Source: Pseudonocardia alni (GTDB lineage Bacteria > Actinomycetota > Actinomycetes > Mycobacteriales > Pseudonocardiaceae). From it: a stretch of 64,000 nucleotides of DNA. Location: positions 3,286,001-3,350,000 of the forward strand of contig NZ_PHUJ01000003.1 of NCBI RefSeq assembly GCF_002813375.1. Direction: 5' to 3'. The notes under the pieces were generated by a model. That model was not told the origin of the DNA. It saw only the letters and a program-made list of their open reading frames with translations, and did no database searches. A program made the position numbers and the translations under genes. Shown one piece after another: positions 8,533-16,402 of this stretch. The first letter of the stretch is position 1. Every line of letters begins with the position of its first letter.

Positions 8533-9755
8533 GCGCCGCGACCCGGCCGGGACTGCTGCCGCTCGCCGCCGCGGCCACCACCGTCGTGCTCTGGGCCTCG
8601 GCCTTCGTGGGCATCCGCGCCGTCGGCCACGACCTGTCGCCGGGCGCGCTGGCCCTGGGACGGATGTCGGTCGGGGCCCTGACCCTGACCGCGATCCTGA
8701 CCGTGGTCCGCGCCCGCAGACGCAGCCCCGGCCCACCCCTGCCCCGCGGACGGTTGCTGGCGGCGGTCGTGATCTGGGGCGCGGCCTGGTTCGGCGTCTA
8801 CAACCTCGCGCTGAACGCGGCCGAGCGGCACCTCGACGCGGGCACGACCGCGTTGCTGGTGAACGTGGCACCGGTGGTCGTCGCCGTGCTCGCCGGGCTC
8901 CTGCTCGGCGAGGGATTCCCGGCACGGCTGCTGGCCGGGATGGCCGTCGCGTTCGCCGGGGTGGTGCTCATCGCGGCGGCGTCGTCGGCCGGGGGCGCCG
9001 ACCTGTCCGGGGTGCTGCTGGGGCTGCTCGCCGCACTGGTCTACGCGGGCGCGGCCGTCGCACAGAAGCGGCTGCTGCCCCGGGTCGACGCCCTGACGAT
9101 GACCTGGACGGGCGCCGTCGCCGGGGCCGTCGCGCTGCTGCCGTTCCTGCCGTCGCTGGTCGCCGCGCTCGCCACCGCACCGCCGACGGCCGTCGCCGGC
9201 GTCGTCTACCTGGGGGTGTTCCCGACCGGAGTCGCGTTCCTGACCTGGGGATACGCACTGACCCGCACGACCGCGGGCCGGCTGGCCGCCACCACGTACG
9301 CGATCCCGCCGGTGGTGGTCGGACTGTCCTGGGCACTGCTCGGGGAGGTGCCGGCACCGGCCGCGCTCGCCGGCGGTCTGCTGTGCCTCGTCGGCGTCGC
9401 GGTCGCCACCCGTTCGGCCCCGCCCCGGGGCCGCGGATCGTCCGAACGACAGACCCCCGTGTCCCTCCCCGTCGCTACGCTCGACGGGCATGGGGGAGTC
9501 CAGGGACGACGAGCGGTCCGTGATGCGGGTGTCGGACGCCGACCGCAGCGAGACCGCGGAACGGCTGAAGCTGGCGCACGACGAGGGCCGGCTGTCGCTG
9601 ACCGAGTACGACGAGCGGTTGCAGCAGGCCTACGCGGCGACCGTCCGCGCGGACCTCGACCGGCTGGTCACCGACCTGCCCGCGGTGGAACGCACGATGC
9701 TGCCGTCGGTGCGTGCCGAGACGGCGCAGGTGGAGAAGGCCGAGGCGAGGCGTGA
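8529..9755 (+). CDS. EamA (DMT superfamily) transporter with an unusually extended C-terminal frame
   Basis: 408 aa if read to the first stop. From GTG (MSAATRPGLLPLAAAATTV) there are about ten hydrophobic segments forming two EamA repeats, as in drug/metabolite exporters; family members usually end near residue 300, around GVAVATRSAPP. Here no stop follows, and the frame runs on for about 100 Arg/Gly-rich residues through the DUF1707 gene in another frame. The tail composition looks like out-of-frame reading, so the ancestral stop may be lost. Substrate unknown. Likely controlled by the divergent LysR protein. Confidence 0.8.
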   Translation: MSAATRPGLLPLAAAATTVVLWASAFVGIRAVGHDLSPGALALGRMSVGALTLTAILTVVRARRRSPGPPLPRGRLLAAVVIWGAAWFGVYNLALNAAERHLDAGTTALLVNVAPVVVAVLAGLLLGEGFPARLLAGMAVAFAGVVLIAAASSAGGADLSGVLLGLLAALVYAGAAVAQKRLLPRVDALTMTWTGAVAGAVALLPFLPSLVAALATAPPTAVAGVVYLGVFPTGVAFLTWGYALTRTTAGRLAATTYAIPPVVVGLSWALLGEVPAPAALAGGLLCLVGVAVATRSAPPRGRGSSERQTPVSLPVATLDGHGGVQGRRAVRDAGVGRRPQRDRGTAEAGARRGPAVADRVRRAVAAGLRGDRPRGPRPAGHRPARGGTHDAAVGACRDGAGGEGRGEA

Positions 9756-9948
9756 GCACCTCACCGAGTGGCGCTCGTGGGCCGGCACGTCGGTCGTCCT
9801 GACCGGCATCTGGGTGGTCACCGCGTTCGCCTCGTCCTCCGACGGGGAGGGCCTCCCGTTCTTCTGGCCGATCTTCCCGATCGGGATCTGGGGGGCGGTC
9901 CTCGTCGCGCACTTCTTCTTCGGCTCCGGGGAGAAGGAGGACGGCTGA
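9490..9948 (+). CDS. DUF1707 domain protein with two membrane segments
   Basis: 152 aa. N-terminal DUF1707 (SHOCT-like) domain: MRVSDADRSETAERLKLAHDEGRLSLTEYDERL, cut here across its typical pattern, followed by a helical stretch. Two C-terminal membrane segments follow (SVVLTGIWVVTAFA and FFWPIFPIGIWGAVLVAHFFF), a 2TM-type module. Function of the family is unknown; such proteins are common in actinobacteria. A TACGCT hexamer 8 nt before the ATG suggests a leaderless mRNA. The EamA frame overlaps its first 266 bp. Confidence 0.85.
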   Translation: MGESRDDERSVMRVSDADRSETAERLKLAHDEGRLSLTEYDERLQQAYAATVRADLDRLVTDLPAVERTMLPSVRAETAQVEKAEARREHLTEWRSWAGTSVVLTGIWVVTAFASSSDGEGLPFFWPIFPIGIWGAVLVAHFFFGSGEKEDG

Positions 9949-9998
9949 GGGTCCCGCGGCGGCTGCCACGCGCACCGGACCGGGCATAGAGTCGCCCC

Positions 9999-10754
9999 GT
10001 GCTCGACCCCGCCCGCCTCGACCTGTCCGCGCTCGCGGACGCGCTCGAGGACCGCACGCCGGAGGTCACCTGGTACCTCGACCCGGCCGACGCCGAGGTG
10101 CACGGCGTGTCCGGCGACGGCCGGCCCGGTCCGGACTGGGTGGAGATCCGGCCGGTGACCAGCCGGGAGTCCTACCGGGACATGTCCGACTTCACCGCGG
10201 GCGTGCAGCACCGGCGGGCCGCGGCGCTGCTGGACCGCGCGATCGACGGCCGGGGCGCGTTCCGCCGGTTCAAGAACACGCTGTTCGAGTTCCCCGAGGT
10301 CCGTGACCAGTGGTACCGCTTCCGCGACGCCCGTTCCCGCAGGCGCGCGGCGGACTGGCTGGTCGCGGCCGGCCTGATCGGCGCCGACGACGGCGAGCGG
10401 CTCAGGGCCCGCCACCCCGATCCGGACCCGTCCAACGACGACGTGCCCGCCGCCGTCGCCGACGACCTGGGTCTGCTCTACGGCCCCCGGCTGCGCCAGG
10501 TGCTGCTGTTCGGGTCCTGGGCGAGCGGGGAGGGCTCGGTCGAGTCCGCGATCGACCTGCTCGTGGTCCTCGACGACGACGGGTTCCCGATCCTGCCCTG
10601 GGAGGAGGTCCGCGCGATGGACGACGTGCTGTGGCAGCACACCCGGCGGACCGGGCTGACGATCAGCGTGCTGCCGGTCGGCCAGGGCGAACTCGTCCGC
10701 GCCGCCGACCCGACGGTCGTGCGTGCCCGCGCCGAGGCGGTGCGGATCCGGTGA
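9999..10754 (+). CDS. UPF0158-like domain fused to a degenerate nucleotidyltransferase
   Basis: 251 aa, GTG start, with TAGAGT 6 nt upstream (9987-9992). Residues 1-140 resemble UPF0158: FRRFKNTLFEFPEVRDQW and RARRAADWL-type helices. Residues about 160-250 form a MNT-type nucleotidyltransferase fold with LLFGSWASGEG and AIDLLVVLDDD. The usual signature is GS-x10-DxD; here the first aspartate is alanine (SAID), so the metal site looks damaged. The stop overlaps the start of the HEPN-like gene by 4 nt. By analogy with MNT-HEPN pairs it may be the antitoxin half, but lack of the DxD argues against nucleotide transfer. Confidence 0.7.
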   Translation: MLDPARLDLSALADALEDRTPEVTWYLDPADAEVHGVSGDGRPGPDWVEIRPVTSRESYRDMSDFTAGVQHRRAAALLDRAIDGRGAFRRFKNTLFEFPEVRDQWYRFRDARSRRRAADWLVAAGLIGADDGERLRARHPDPDPSNDDVPAAVADDLGLLYGPRLRQVLLFGSWASGEGSVESAIDLLVVLDDDGFPILPWEEVRAMDDVLWQHTRRTGLTISVLPVGQGELVRAADPTVVRARAEAVRIR

Positions 10755-11206
10755 CCCGGCGGGTGCACGGCGGGATCGCCCGGGCCCGGGTCGAGCTGGG
10801 CGGGGCCCGGGTGCTGGCCGAGAACGGCTTCGGCGACGCCGCGGTCTCCCGCGCGTTCCACGCCGCGTTCCGGGCCGCCGAGACCGCGCTGCTGGTGCTG
10901 GGGGAGACCCGCGCCGAGCACTCCGAGGTGGTCAGCGCGTTCGTGCGCCGGGTGGTGCGGGAACGGTCGCTGGACCCGCGGGCCGGGCGGCTGCTCCGGT
11001 CGCTCTACAACCGGCGGGCGCTGGCCGACCACTCGGACGTGACCGCCCCGGCGGCGGAGGCGCGTGCGGCCCTCGACGACGCCGCGTTCGTGCTCGACGC
11101 CGTGGAGGCGTGGCTCGCCGAGCCGGCCCTGTCCGGGCCACCGGACCCGGGGACCGGGGCGACCCGGCGGCCGGAGAAGCCGGTCAGGCGCGGGTCCCGC
11201 GCCTGA
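10751..11206 (+). CDS. HEPN-like protein, partner of the upstream nucleotidyltransferase
   Basis: 151 aa, GTG start overlapping the previous stop (GTGA). Helical HEPN pattern: AVSRAFHAAFRAAETALL (the usual AYYAMFYAAKALL helix), then RLLRSLYNRRALADHSDV where HEPN proteins have RxxxDY or Rx4-6H. Here R-ALAD-H fits Rx4H, but the tyrosine two positions later in HepT (RX4HXY, the AMPylation target) is aspartate. Possibly an RNase toxin or an inactive binding partner. The stop codon lies inside a strong terminator hairpin. Confidence 0.7.
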   Translation: MTRRVHGGIARARVELGGARVLAENGFGDAAVSRAFHAAFRAAETALLVLGETRAEHSEVVSAFVRRVVRERSLDPRAGRLLRSLYNRRALADHSDVTAPAAEARAALDDAAFVLDAVEAWLAEPALSGPPDPGTGATRRPEKPVRRGSRA

Positions 11207-11210
11207 CCGG
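11180..11210 (+). terminator. Terminator overlapping the HEPN gene stop
   Basis: Perfect inverted repeat of 15 bp (11180-11194 and 11196-11210; GGTCAGGCGCGGG with its complement) around a single base, giving a very tight hairpin. The TGA stop of the HEPN-like gene lies inside the right arm. It sits between convergent genes and may serve both. Confidence 0.7.
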
Positions 11211-11370
11211 CCCGCCGGACCGGCCCGCCGGGCGCGCCCCCGGAAGTCGGAGAATCCGCGCACCGCCTGCAGGTGGTACGTCATGACGTGGCCCCTCTCG
11301 CCGTCCGACCACGGGCTGGTCGCTCGGACGAGGGGATGCGGCCCGGGGGCCGGCCGTTACGGCGCGCGGG

Positions 11371-12126
11371 TCAGAAGAAGTCCCCGCCGAAGTCGGAGTC
11401 GTTGTCGAACAGGCCCCCGCCCTCGAAGCCGCCCTGGTCGGCGCCGTCGAAGCCGCCGTCGGCACCGCCGTCGAAGCCCGGGTCGTCGAGGGCGGCCCCG
11501 TCGGCGTAGGCGGCCTGGTCGGCGCCGGCCATCCCGCTGAACAGCGAGGTGAACAGCAGCGCCGAACCGACGCCCCAGGCCCCGGCGACGAGTGCCGGCT
11601 TCCACCACGGCTCGGAGTACCAGCCGCGCGGCACCGGACGCCCGGCGACGGTCCCGCCGGGGTAGTAATGGCTGTTCCGGTCGGTCGGCTGCGGCGACGC
11701 GCCCAGACTGCGGCCCTCCACCTCGACCTCGCGGTCCTCGGTGACCTCACCGGCGCGGGACTGGCCCGGCAGCGGCGGCAGCTCGGGCCCGGGGTCCATG
11801 CCCATCGCCGTGCGTGCGGCGCGGATGTAGTAGAGACCCTCGTAGGCGGTCTCGGTGACCTGACGGCACTGCGCGGCCGTGTGCGCCTGCTCCATCTGCG
11901 AGCCCGCGGCGGTGTAGCGCTCGGCGGCGTCGGCCAGCGCCTGACGGCTCGGGTCGTCGGTCCCGGTCAGGGCCAGGACCTGGCCGCCGAGGCGCTCCAC
12001 CCAGCGCCGGGACTCGGCCTGGGCGTCCGCCAGAGCGGCGGCGGAGTCCGCGTTGTGCCGCCGTACCAGCCACACGACGGCCGCGACGACGGCCAGGACG
12101 ACGATCAGGGTCAGGACTGCGCTCAT
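11371..12126 (-). CDS. Membrane protein with Gly/Asp/Phe-rich tail, unknown function
   Basis: 251 aa. N-terminal membrane anchor (LTLIVVLAVVAAVVWLV), a helical region (DSAAALADAQAESRRWVERL onward, with CRQVTETAYEGLYYIRAARTAMGMD), a proline-rich linker, a second hydrophobic segment (PALVAGAWGVGSALLFTSLF), and a tail rich in FDGGADGGFDG repeats ending DFGGDFF. It resembles DUF1542-annotated actinobacterial proteins next to leuS. Start ATG has AGGAGG upstream, but that ribosome site lies inside the leuS terminator stem, so its expression may depend on RNA folding or ongoing translation. Confidence 0.75.
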   Translation of the reverse strand: MSAVLTLIVVLAVVAAVVWLVRRHNADSAAALADAQAESRRWVERLGGQVLALTGTDDPSRQALADAAERYTAAGSQMEQAHTAAQCRQVTETAYEGLYYIRAARTAMGMDPGPELPPLPGQSRAGEVTEDREVEVEGRSLGASPQPTDRNSHYYPGGTVAGRPVPRGWYSEPWWKPALVAGAWGVGSALLFTSLFSGMAGADQAAYADGAALDDPGFDGGADGGFDGADQGGFEGGGLFDNDSDFGGDFF

Positions 12127-12130
12127 GACG

Positions 12131-12161
12131 GACCTCCTGCCCGCTCAACGGGCAGGAGGTC
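12131..12161 (-). terminator. leuS terminator that also contains the next gene's ribosome site
   Basis: A perfect 13-bp stem, GACCTCCTGCCCG (12131-12143) with CGGGCAGGAGGTC (12149-12161), loop 5 nt. Read on the minus strand it follows leuS by 11 nt and its 3' arm contains AGGAGG, the ribosome site of the downstream gene, 5 nt from the stem end to its ATG. Confidence 0.75.
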
Positions 12162-12172
12162 GCCTGCGTTCC

Positions 12173-15034
12173 CTACCGGACGACGTTGACCAGGCGCCCC
12201 GGCACGACGATGACCTTCTTCGGCTCGGCCCCGTCCAGCGCGGCGACGACCTTCTCGTCGGCCAGTGCGGCCGCCCGGATGTCCTCCTGGGCGGCGTCGG
12301 CGGCGACGGTGACCCGCGAGCGGACCTTGCCGTTGACCTGGATCGGGTACTCGACGGTGTCCGCCACCAGGTAGCGCTCGTCGGCGACCGGGAACGGCGC
12401 GTAGGTCAGCGTGTCCTCGTGCCCCAGCTTCTGCCACAGCTCCTCGGCGATGTGCGGGGCCAGTGGCGCCAGCATCAGCACCAGCGCCTCCGCGACCTCG
12501 CGCTCCACCGGCGCCCCACGCTTGGTCAGCGCGTTGTTCAGCTCGATCAGCTTCGCGGCGGCGGTGTTGTAGTGCAGCGCCGGGAAGTCCTCGCGGACAC
12601 CGGCGATCGCCTTGTGCAGCGACCGCAGGATCTCCTCCGACGGCGCGTCCTCGACGACGGTCACCGCTCCGGTGCCCTCGTCGACCAGGTTGCGCCACAC
12701 CCGCTGCAGGAACCGCTGCGGGCCGACGACGTCCCGCGTCGACCACGGACGCGAGGCGTCCATCGGGCCGGTGTACATCTCGTACAGCCGGAAGGTGTCG
12801 GCGCCGTAGCGGTCGCACATGTCGTCGGGCGTCACGACGTTCTTCAGCGACTTGCCCATCTTCCCGTACTCCCGGGTGACGGGCTGCCCGTTCCACGTGA
12901 AACCGGCGCTCGTGCCGTCCTCGCCGACGACCTCGACGACCTCCTCCGCGGGCACGTAGGTCCCGCGGGCGTCGGTGTAGGCCCAGGCCTGGATGTAGCC
13001 CTGGTTGAACAGCTTCCGGAACGGCTCCTCGCTGCTCACGTGGCCCAGGTCGAACAGGACCTTGTGCCAGAACCGCGAGTACAGCAGGTGCAGCACGGCG
13101 TGCTCGACGCCGCCGACGTACAGGTCCACGCCGCCCGGGTCGGCGACCGACCGGGCCGCGTCCTTGCCGATCCAGTACTTCTCGGCCTCGGCGGAGACGA
13201 ACCGCTCGGTGTTCTCCGGGTCCAGGTAGCGCAGGTAGTACCAGCACGACCCGGCCCACTGCGGCATCGTGTTCGTCTCGCGGCGGTACTGCTTCGGGCC
13301 GTCACCCAGGTCCAGCTCGACGGCCACCCACTCGTGCGCCCGGGAGAGCGGCGGCTCCGGCTCGGAGTTCGCATCGTCCGGGGCGTAGGTCTTGGGCGAG
13401 TAGTCGTCGACGTCGGGCAGGACGACGGGCAGCTTGTCCTCGGGCAGCGCGATCGGGCCGTGCTCGTCCCAGACGACCGGGAACGGCTCGCCCCAGTAGC
13501 GCTGCCGGGAGAACAGCCAGTCGCGCAGCTTGTACTGCACGACGCCCTCGCCGGCGCCCTTCGCGGCCAGCCAGTCGATGATCGTGCGCTTGGCCTCGTC
13601 GACGCCCAGCCCGTCCAGGCTGATCTCGTCGTTCGCGGAGTTGATGGTCGGGCCGTCGCCGGTGTACGCGCCGCCGTCCCAGTCCGGCGGCGGCTGCACC
13701 GTGCGCACGTGCGGCAGCCCGAACGCGGCCGCGAAGTCCCAGTCCCGGGTGTCCTCGGCGGGCACCGCCATGATCGCGCCGGTGCCGTAGCCCATCAGCA
13801 CGTAGTCGGCGACGAACACCGGGACGGCCGCGCCGTTCACCGGGTTGGTGGCGTACGCGCCGGTGAACACACCGGTCTTGTCCTTGTTCTCCTGGCGGTC
13901 CAGCTCGGACTTGCGGGCGGCCTCGGCCCGGTACGCCTCGACGGCCTCGGCCGGCGTCGCGGCACCGCCGGTCCAGCGCGCGTCGGTACCGGCCGGCCAC
14001 TGCTGCGGGACCAGCGAGGAGACCAGCGGGTGCTCGGGCGCCAGCACCATGTAGGTGGCGCCGAACAGGGTGTCCGGGCGGGTCGTGAAGACCTCGATCG
14101 ACGCGTCCGAGCCCGGCACGGCGAAGCGCACGCGAGCGCCCTCGGAGCGGCCGATCCAGTTGCGCTGCATCGCCTTGACCGACTCCGGCCAGTCGACCCG
14201 GTCCAGGTCGTCGGCCAGCCGGTCGGCGTAGGCGGTGATCCGCATCATCCACTGCTTCAGGTTGCGGCGGAAGACGGGGAAGTTGCCGCGCTCGGAGCGT
14301 CCCTCGGGGGTGACCTCCTCGTTCGCCAGCACGGTGCCCAGGCCGGGGCACCAGTTGACCGGCGCCTCGGAGATGTAGGCCAGCCGGTACCCGTCGACGG
14401 CGGCGCGCCGGTCGGCCTCGGACAGCTCGGCCCAGGGTCGGCCGTCGGGGGTCGGACGGGTGCCGGCCTCGAACTCGGCGCGCAGCTCGGAGATCGGGCG
14501 GGCGCGGTCGGCGTCGGTGTCGTACCAGGACTCGAAGATCTCGCGGAAGATCCACTGGGTCCAGCGGTAGAACCCGATGTCGGTGGTGGACACCGAGCGA
14601 CGCGGGTCGTGGCCCAGGCCCAGCTGGCGCAGCTGCTGCCGGTAGCGGGCGATGTTGGCCTCGGTCGTCGTCCGCGGGTGCGTCCCGGTCTGGACGGCGT
14701 ACTGCTCGGCGGGCAGCCCGAAGGCGTCGAAGCCCATCGGGTGCAGCACGTTGTGGCCGTTCATCCGCAGGTAGCGGCCCAGCACGTCGGTGCCGATGAA
14801 GCCCAGCGGGTGCCCGACGTGCAGCCCCGCCCCGGAGGGGTAGGGGAACATGTCCATCAGGTAGACCTTCGGCTTCTCCGAGCCGGGCTGCCCCGGGTCG
14901 GGGGCGTGGAAGGTCTGCTCGGTCTCCCAGAAGTCCTGCCACTTCCGCTCGATCCGGGCGGCCATCTCGGCGTCGTAGCGGTACGCCGGTCGGTCCGCAC
15001 GCTGCTCGGACGCGGTCGTGGTCTCGGTGCTCAT
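12173..15034 (-). CDS. leuS: Leucyl-tRNA synthetase
   Basis: 953 aa, the usual size for actinobacterial LeuRS. Charges tRNA-Leu with leucine in the cytoplasm. Class I signatures are present: HVGHPLG (HIGH) near the N-terminus and KMGKSLKN (KMSKS variant typical of actinobacteria); the CP1 editing domain includes [18 protein letters not shown]. Start ATG ([11 protein letters not shown]) chosen because an upstream in-frame extension crosses a promoter and hairpin region. The codons for FTWNG contain a parS-like sequence. Regulation may involve the leader described at 15095-15197. Confidence 0.97.
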   Translation of the reverse strand: MSTETTTASEQRADRPAYRYDAEMAARIERKWQDFWETEQTFHAPDPGQPGSEKPKVYLMDMFPYPSGAGLHVGHPLGFIGTDVLGRYLRMNGHNVLHPMGFDAFGLPAEQYAVQTGTHPRTTTEANIARYRQQLRQLGLGHDPRRSVSTTDIGFYRWTQWIFREIFESWYDTDADRARPISELRAEFEAGTRPTPDGRPWAELSEADRRAAVDGYRLAYISEAPVNWCPGLGTVLANEEVTPEGRSERGNFPVFRRNLKQWMMRITAYADRLADDLDRVDWPESVKAMQRNWIGRSEGARVRFAVPGSDASIEVFTTRPDTLFGATYMVLAPEHPLVSSLVPQQWPAGTDARWTGGAATPAEAVEAYRAEAARKSELDRQENKDKTGVFTGAYATNPVNGAAVPVFVADYVLMGYGTGAIMAVPAEDTRDWDFAAAFGLPHVRTVQPPPDWDGGAYTGDGPTINSANDEISLDGLGVDEAKRTIIDWLAAKGAGEGVVQYKLRDWLFSRQRYWGEPFPVVWDEHGPIALPEDKLPVVLPDVDDYSPKTYAPDDANSEPEPPLSRAHEWVAVELDLGDGPKQYRRETNTMPQWAGSCWYYLRYLDPENTERFVSAEAEKYWIGKDAARSVADPGGVDLYVGGVEHAVLHLLYSRFWHKVLFDLGHVSSEEPFRKLFNQGYIQAWAYTDARGTYVPAEEVVEVVGEDGTSAGFTWNGQPVTREYGKMGKSLKNVVTPDDMCDRYGADTFRLYEMYTGPMDASRPWSTRDVVGPQRFLQRVWRNLVDEGTGAVTVVEDAPSEEILRSLHKAIAGVREDFPALHYNTAAAKLIELNNALTKRGAPVEREVAEALVLMLAPLAPHIAEELWQKLGHEDTLTYAPFPVADERYLVADTVEYPIQVNGKVRSRVTVAADAAQEDIRAAALADEKVVAALDGAEPKKVIVVPGRLVNVVR
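12890..12905. other. Intragenic parS-like site inside leuS
   Basis: CGTTCCACGTGAAACC matches the 12-nt parS core GTTYCACGTGRAAC within the leuS coding region, where it encodes the conserved FTWNG motif. Other sites in the window differ by the same pyrimidine/purine choices. Whether ParB binds here is inference. Confidence 0.5.
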
Positions 15035-15094
15035 GTCCGTCTCACCTCGGGGATGCCTGTCGTGACGGCCCGACTCGGGGCCCGGAACACGTCG

Positions 15095-15127
15095 CGGCCC
15101 CTCGTGCGCAGCACGCAGGAGGGGCCG
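15095..15127 (-). promoter_or_regulatory. Hairpin in the leuS leader (possible attenuator)
   Basis: CGGCCCCTC (15095-15103) pairs with GAGGGGCCG (15119-15127); the loop has a further GTGC/GCAC stem. The hairpin lies 19 nt after the end of a short ORF and 60 nt before the leuS start, the geometry of a translation-coupled attenuator. No U-tract is present. Confidence 0.4.
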
Positions 15128-15146
15128 TCGCGGCGCCGTGTTGTGG

Positions 15147-15185
15147 CTACGACGCCGCGCCGGGAAGTCGGCGGGCCGTGCACAT
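15147..15185 (-). CDS. Possible 12-aa leader peptide upstream of leuS
   Basis: ATG at 15185 opens [12 protein letters not shown] then TAG. A TACCCT hexamer (15192-15197) lies 6 nt upstream, the same spacing used by other likely leaderless genes here. It has one leucine, encoded by the rare codon CTT, next to the rare arginine codon CGA. A GC-rich hairpin and then leuS follow. It may sense leucyl-tRNA supply, but one leucine codon is few for classical attenuation. Confidence 0.35.
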   Translation of the reverse strand: MCTARRLPGAAS

Positions 15186-15244
15186 GTGACCAGGGTAGCC
15201 GGGGCGGGCATCCCCGTTCCCCCGGGTTCTACCCTGGTCACGTG
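15183..15244. promoter_or_regulatory. Divergent mirror-image promoters of the leuS leader and SdpI gene
   Basis: The left arm (15183-15198) reads CATGTGACCAGGGTAG and the right arm (15229-15244) CTACCCTGGTCACGTG: near-perfect inverted repeats, each holding TACCCT, GGTCAC and a start codon. The 30 bp between them would hold both -35 regions. The symmetry could also be an operator. Confidence 0.55.
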
Positions 15245-15727
15245 CCCACGACGCTCCGCCTGCTCCTCGCCGCCCTGCTCCTGCTGGCCGGGGTGGTCCT
15301 CGTCGTCCTCGCCGTGCTGGGGGCGACCGGCCGGCTGCCGCGCAACCGCTTCGCCGGCGTCCGCACCGCGGACAGCCTGCGGACCGCCGACGCGTTCGCG
15401 ATCGCCAACCGGGTGGCCGCGCCGCCGGTCGGCGCCGCGGGGGCGATCGCCCTGGTCGGCGGGACGGTGCTGCTGGTCCTGGACCGGACCGGCGCCGCCC
15501 CGTGGGTGCTGGGTGCGATCGCGCTGGTCGGGACGGTCGTGCTCGCCGGACTCGGGGGCGCGGTCGGGGCCCGGGCCGCGGCGGCGGTGATCGCCGCGCA
15601 GGCCGCGGCCCCGAGCTGCGGCGGGGTCTGCGCCGGCTGCGACCTGGTCGCGGGCTGCCGCGACGCGACCGGCACCGAGCCGGGCTCGGAGCCCGGGGCC
15701 CGCACCGGGCTCACCCGCGAGGCCTGA
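15242..15727 (+). CDS. SdpI family membrane protein
   Basis: 161 aa from GTG ([17 protein letters not shown]). First hydrophobic helix, then [23 protein letters not shown], the hallmark of the SdpI C-terminal (YhfL-like) domain, then two further membrane helices and a Cys-rich tail with [14 protein letters not shown]. SdpI of Bacillus gives immunity to a toxin; role here unknown. Starts directly at a leaderless-type promoter shared, in mirror image, with the leuS leader. Long antisense frame of leuS upstream is rejected. Confidence 0.85.
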   Translation: MPTTLRLLLAALLLLAGVVLVVLAVLGATGRLPRNRFAGVRTADSLRTADAFAIANRVAAPPVGAAGAIALVGGTVLLVLDRTGAAPWVLGAIALVGTVVLAGLGGAVGARAAAAVIAAQAAAPSCGGVCAGCDLVAGCRDATGTEPGSEPGARTGLTREA

Positions 15728-15762
15728 CCTGCGGGGCCCGGTCCGCGGGCCCCAACCCCGGG

Positions 15763-16272
15763 CTACCAGCCGCGGGAGCCCGGCCCGCCCTTGAACGGGC
15801 CGACGACCTCGTCGGTGACCCAGCCGCCGTAGAACCCGCCGGGCTGCGGGCGGACCGTCTCCCCGTCCAGGGTGATCCGCTCGAACGGCGCCACGTAGAC
15901 CGCGACCCGGTCGGTCAGCTCCGGGTAGCGCGCGTCCGGCCGCGGGTACCACCAGGCGACGTCGGTCAGCGGCGGCACGCCGGGGACACGCACATCGCAG
16001 TAGTGGGCGACGCCCTTCCACTCGCAGAACGTGCGGTGCTCGCCGGGCACCAGCACGCCGTCGGTGAAGGCGGTGCGGGGCAGATACCAGGTCGGCGGGT
16101 GGCTGGTCTCCAGCACCCGGACGAGGTCGTCCGACGCGGCGACGAGCGTCCCGCCGTGCCACAGCTCCGCGCGGCGGGGCACCTGCTCCGCCCGGGGCGG
16201 GCGCGGGTAGTCCCACACCGACTCCTGCCCGGGGCCGACGGGATCGGGCTGGGGACGACGGTCGAACAGCAC
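15763..16272 (-). CDS. DUF427 domain protein
   Basis: 169 aa from GTG ([20 protein letters not shown]). DUF427 features: WDYPRPP near the N-terminus, [28 protein letters not shown] and the closing [20 protein letters not shown], which is typical of the family C-terminus. Function of DUF427 is unknown; the fold is a small beta-tent. The start is placed at the GTG that lies 7 nt after TACCGT (16280-16285), in line with the leaderless pattern; a GTG three codons upstream is the alternative. Confidence 0.85.
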   Translation of the reverse strand: MLFDRRPQPDPVGPGQESVWDYPRPPRAEQVPRRAELWHGGTLVAASDDLVRVLETSHPPTWYLPRTAFTDGVLVPGEHRTFCEWKGVAHYCDVRVPGVPPLTDVAWWYPRPDARYPELTDRVAVYVAPFERITLDGETVRPQPGGFYGGWVTDEVVGPFKGGPGSRGW

Positions 16273-16402
16273 GACCCCCACGGTAGGCCGGTCAGCGGCC
16301 CCCGGGCACGGTCGCGGCGCACTCGCGCGGCGCGGCACCGGCCGTGGCGTGGTCGAACCCGTCGTAGCCGACGACCGGGAAGACACGTCCGCCCGCGGGG
16401 AT

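Noticed and set aside
12053..15241. Long plus-strand frame antisense to leuS
   Set aside because: Only its last part (from 15242, SdpI) is protein-like; the rest mirrors leuS codons.
16290..16402. Possible small gene between DUF427 and YqgE
   Set aside because: The frame following the YqgE stop (IPAGGRVFPVVGYDGF) stays open 36 codons but has no start codon or ribosome site.
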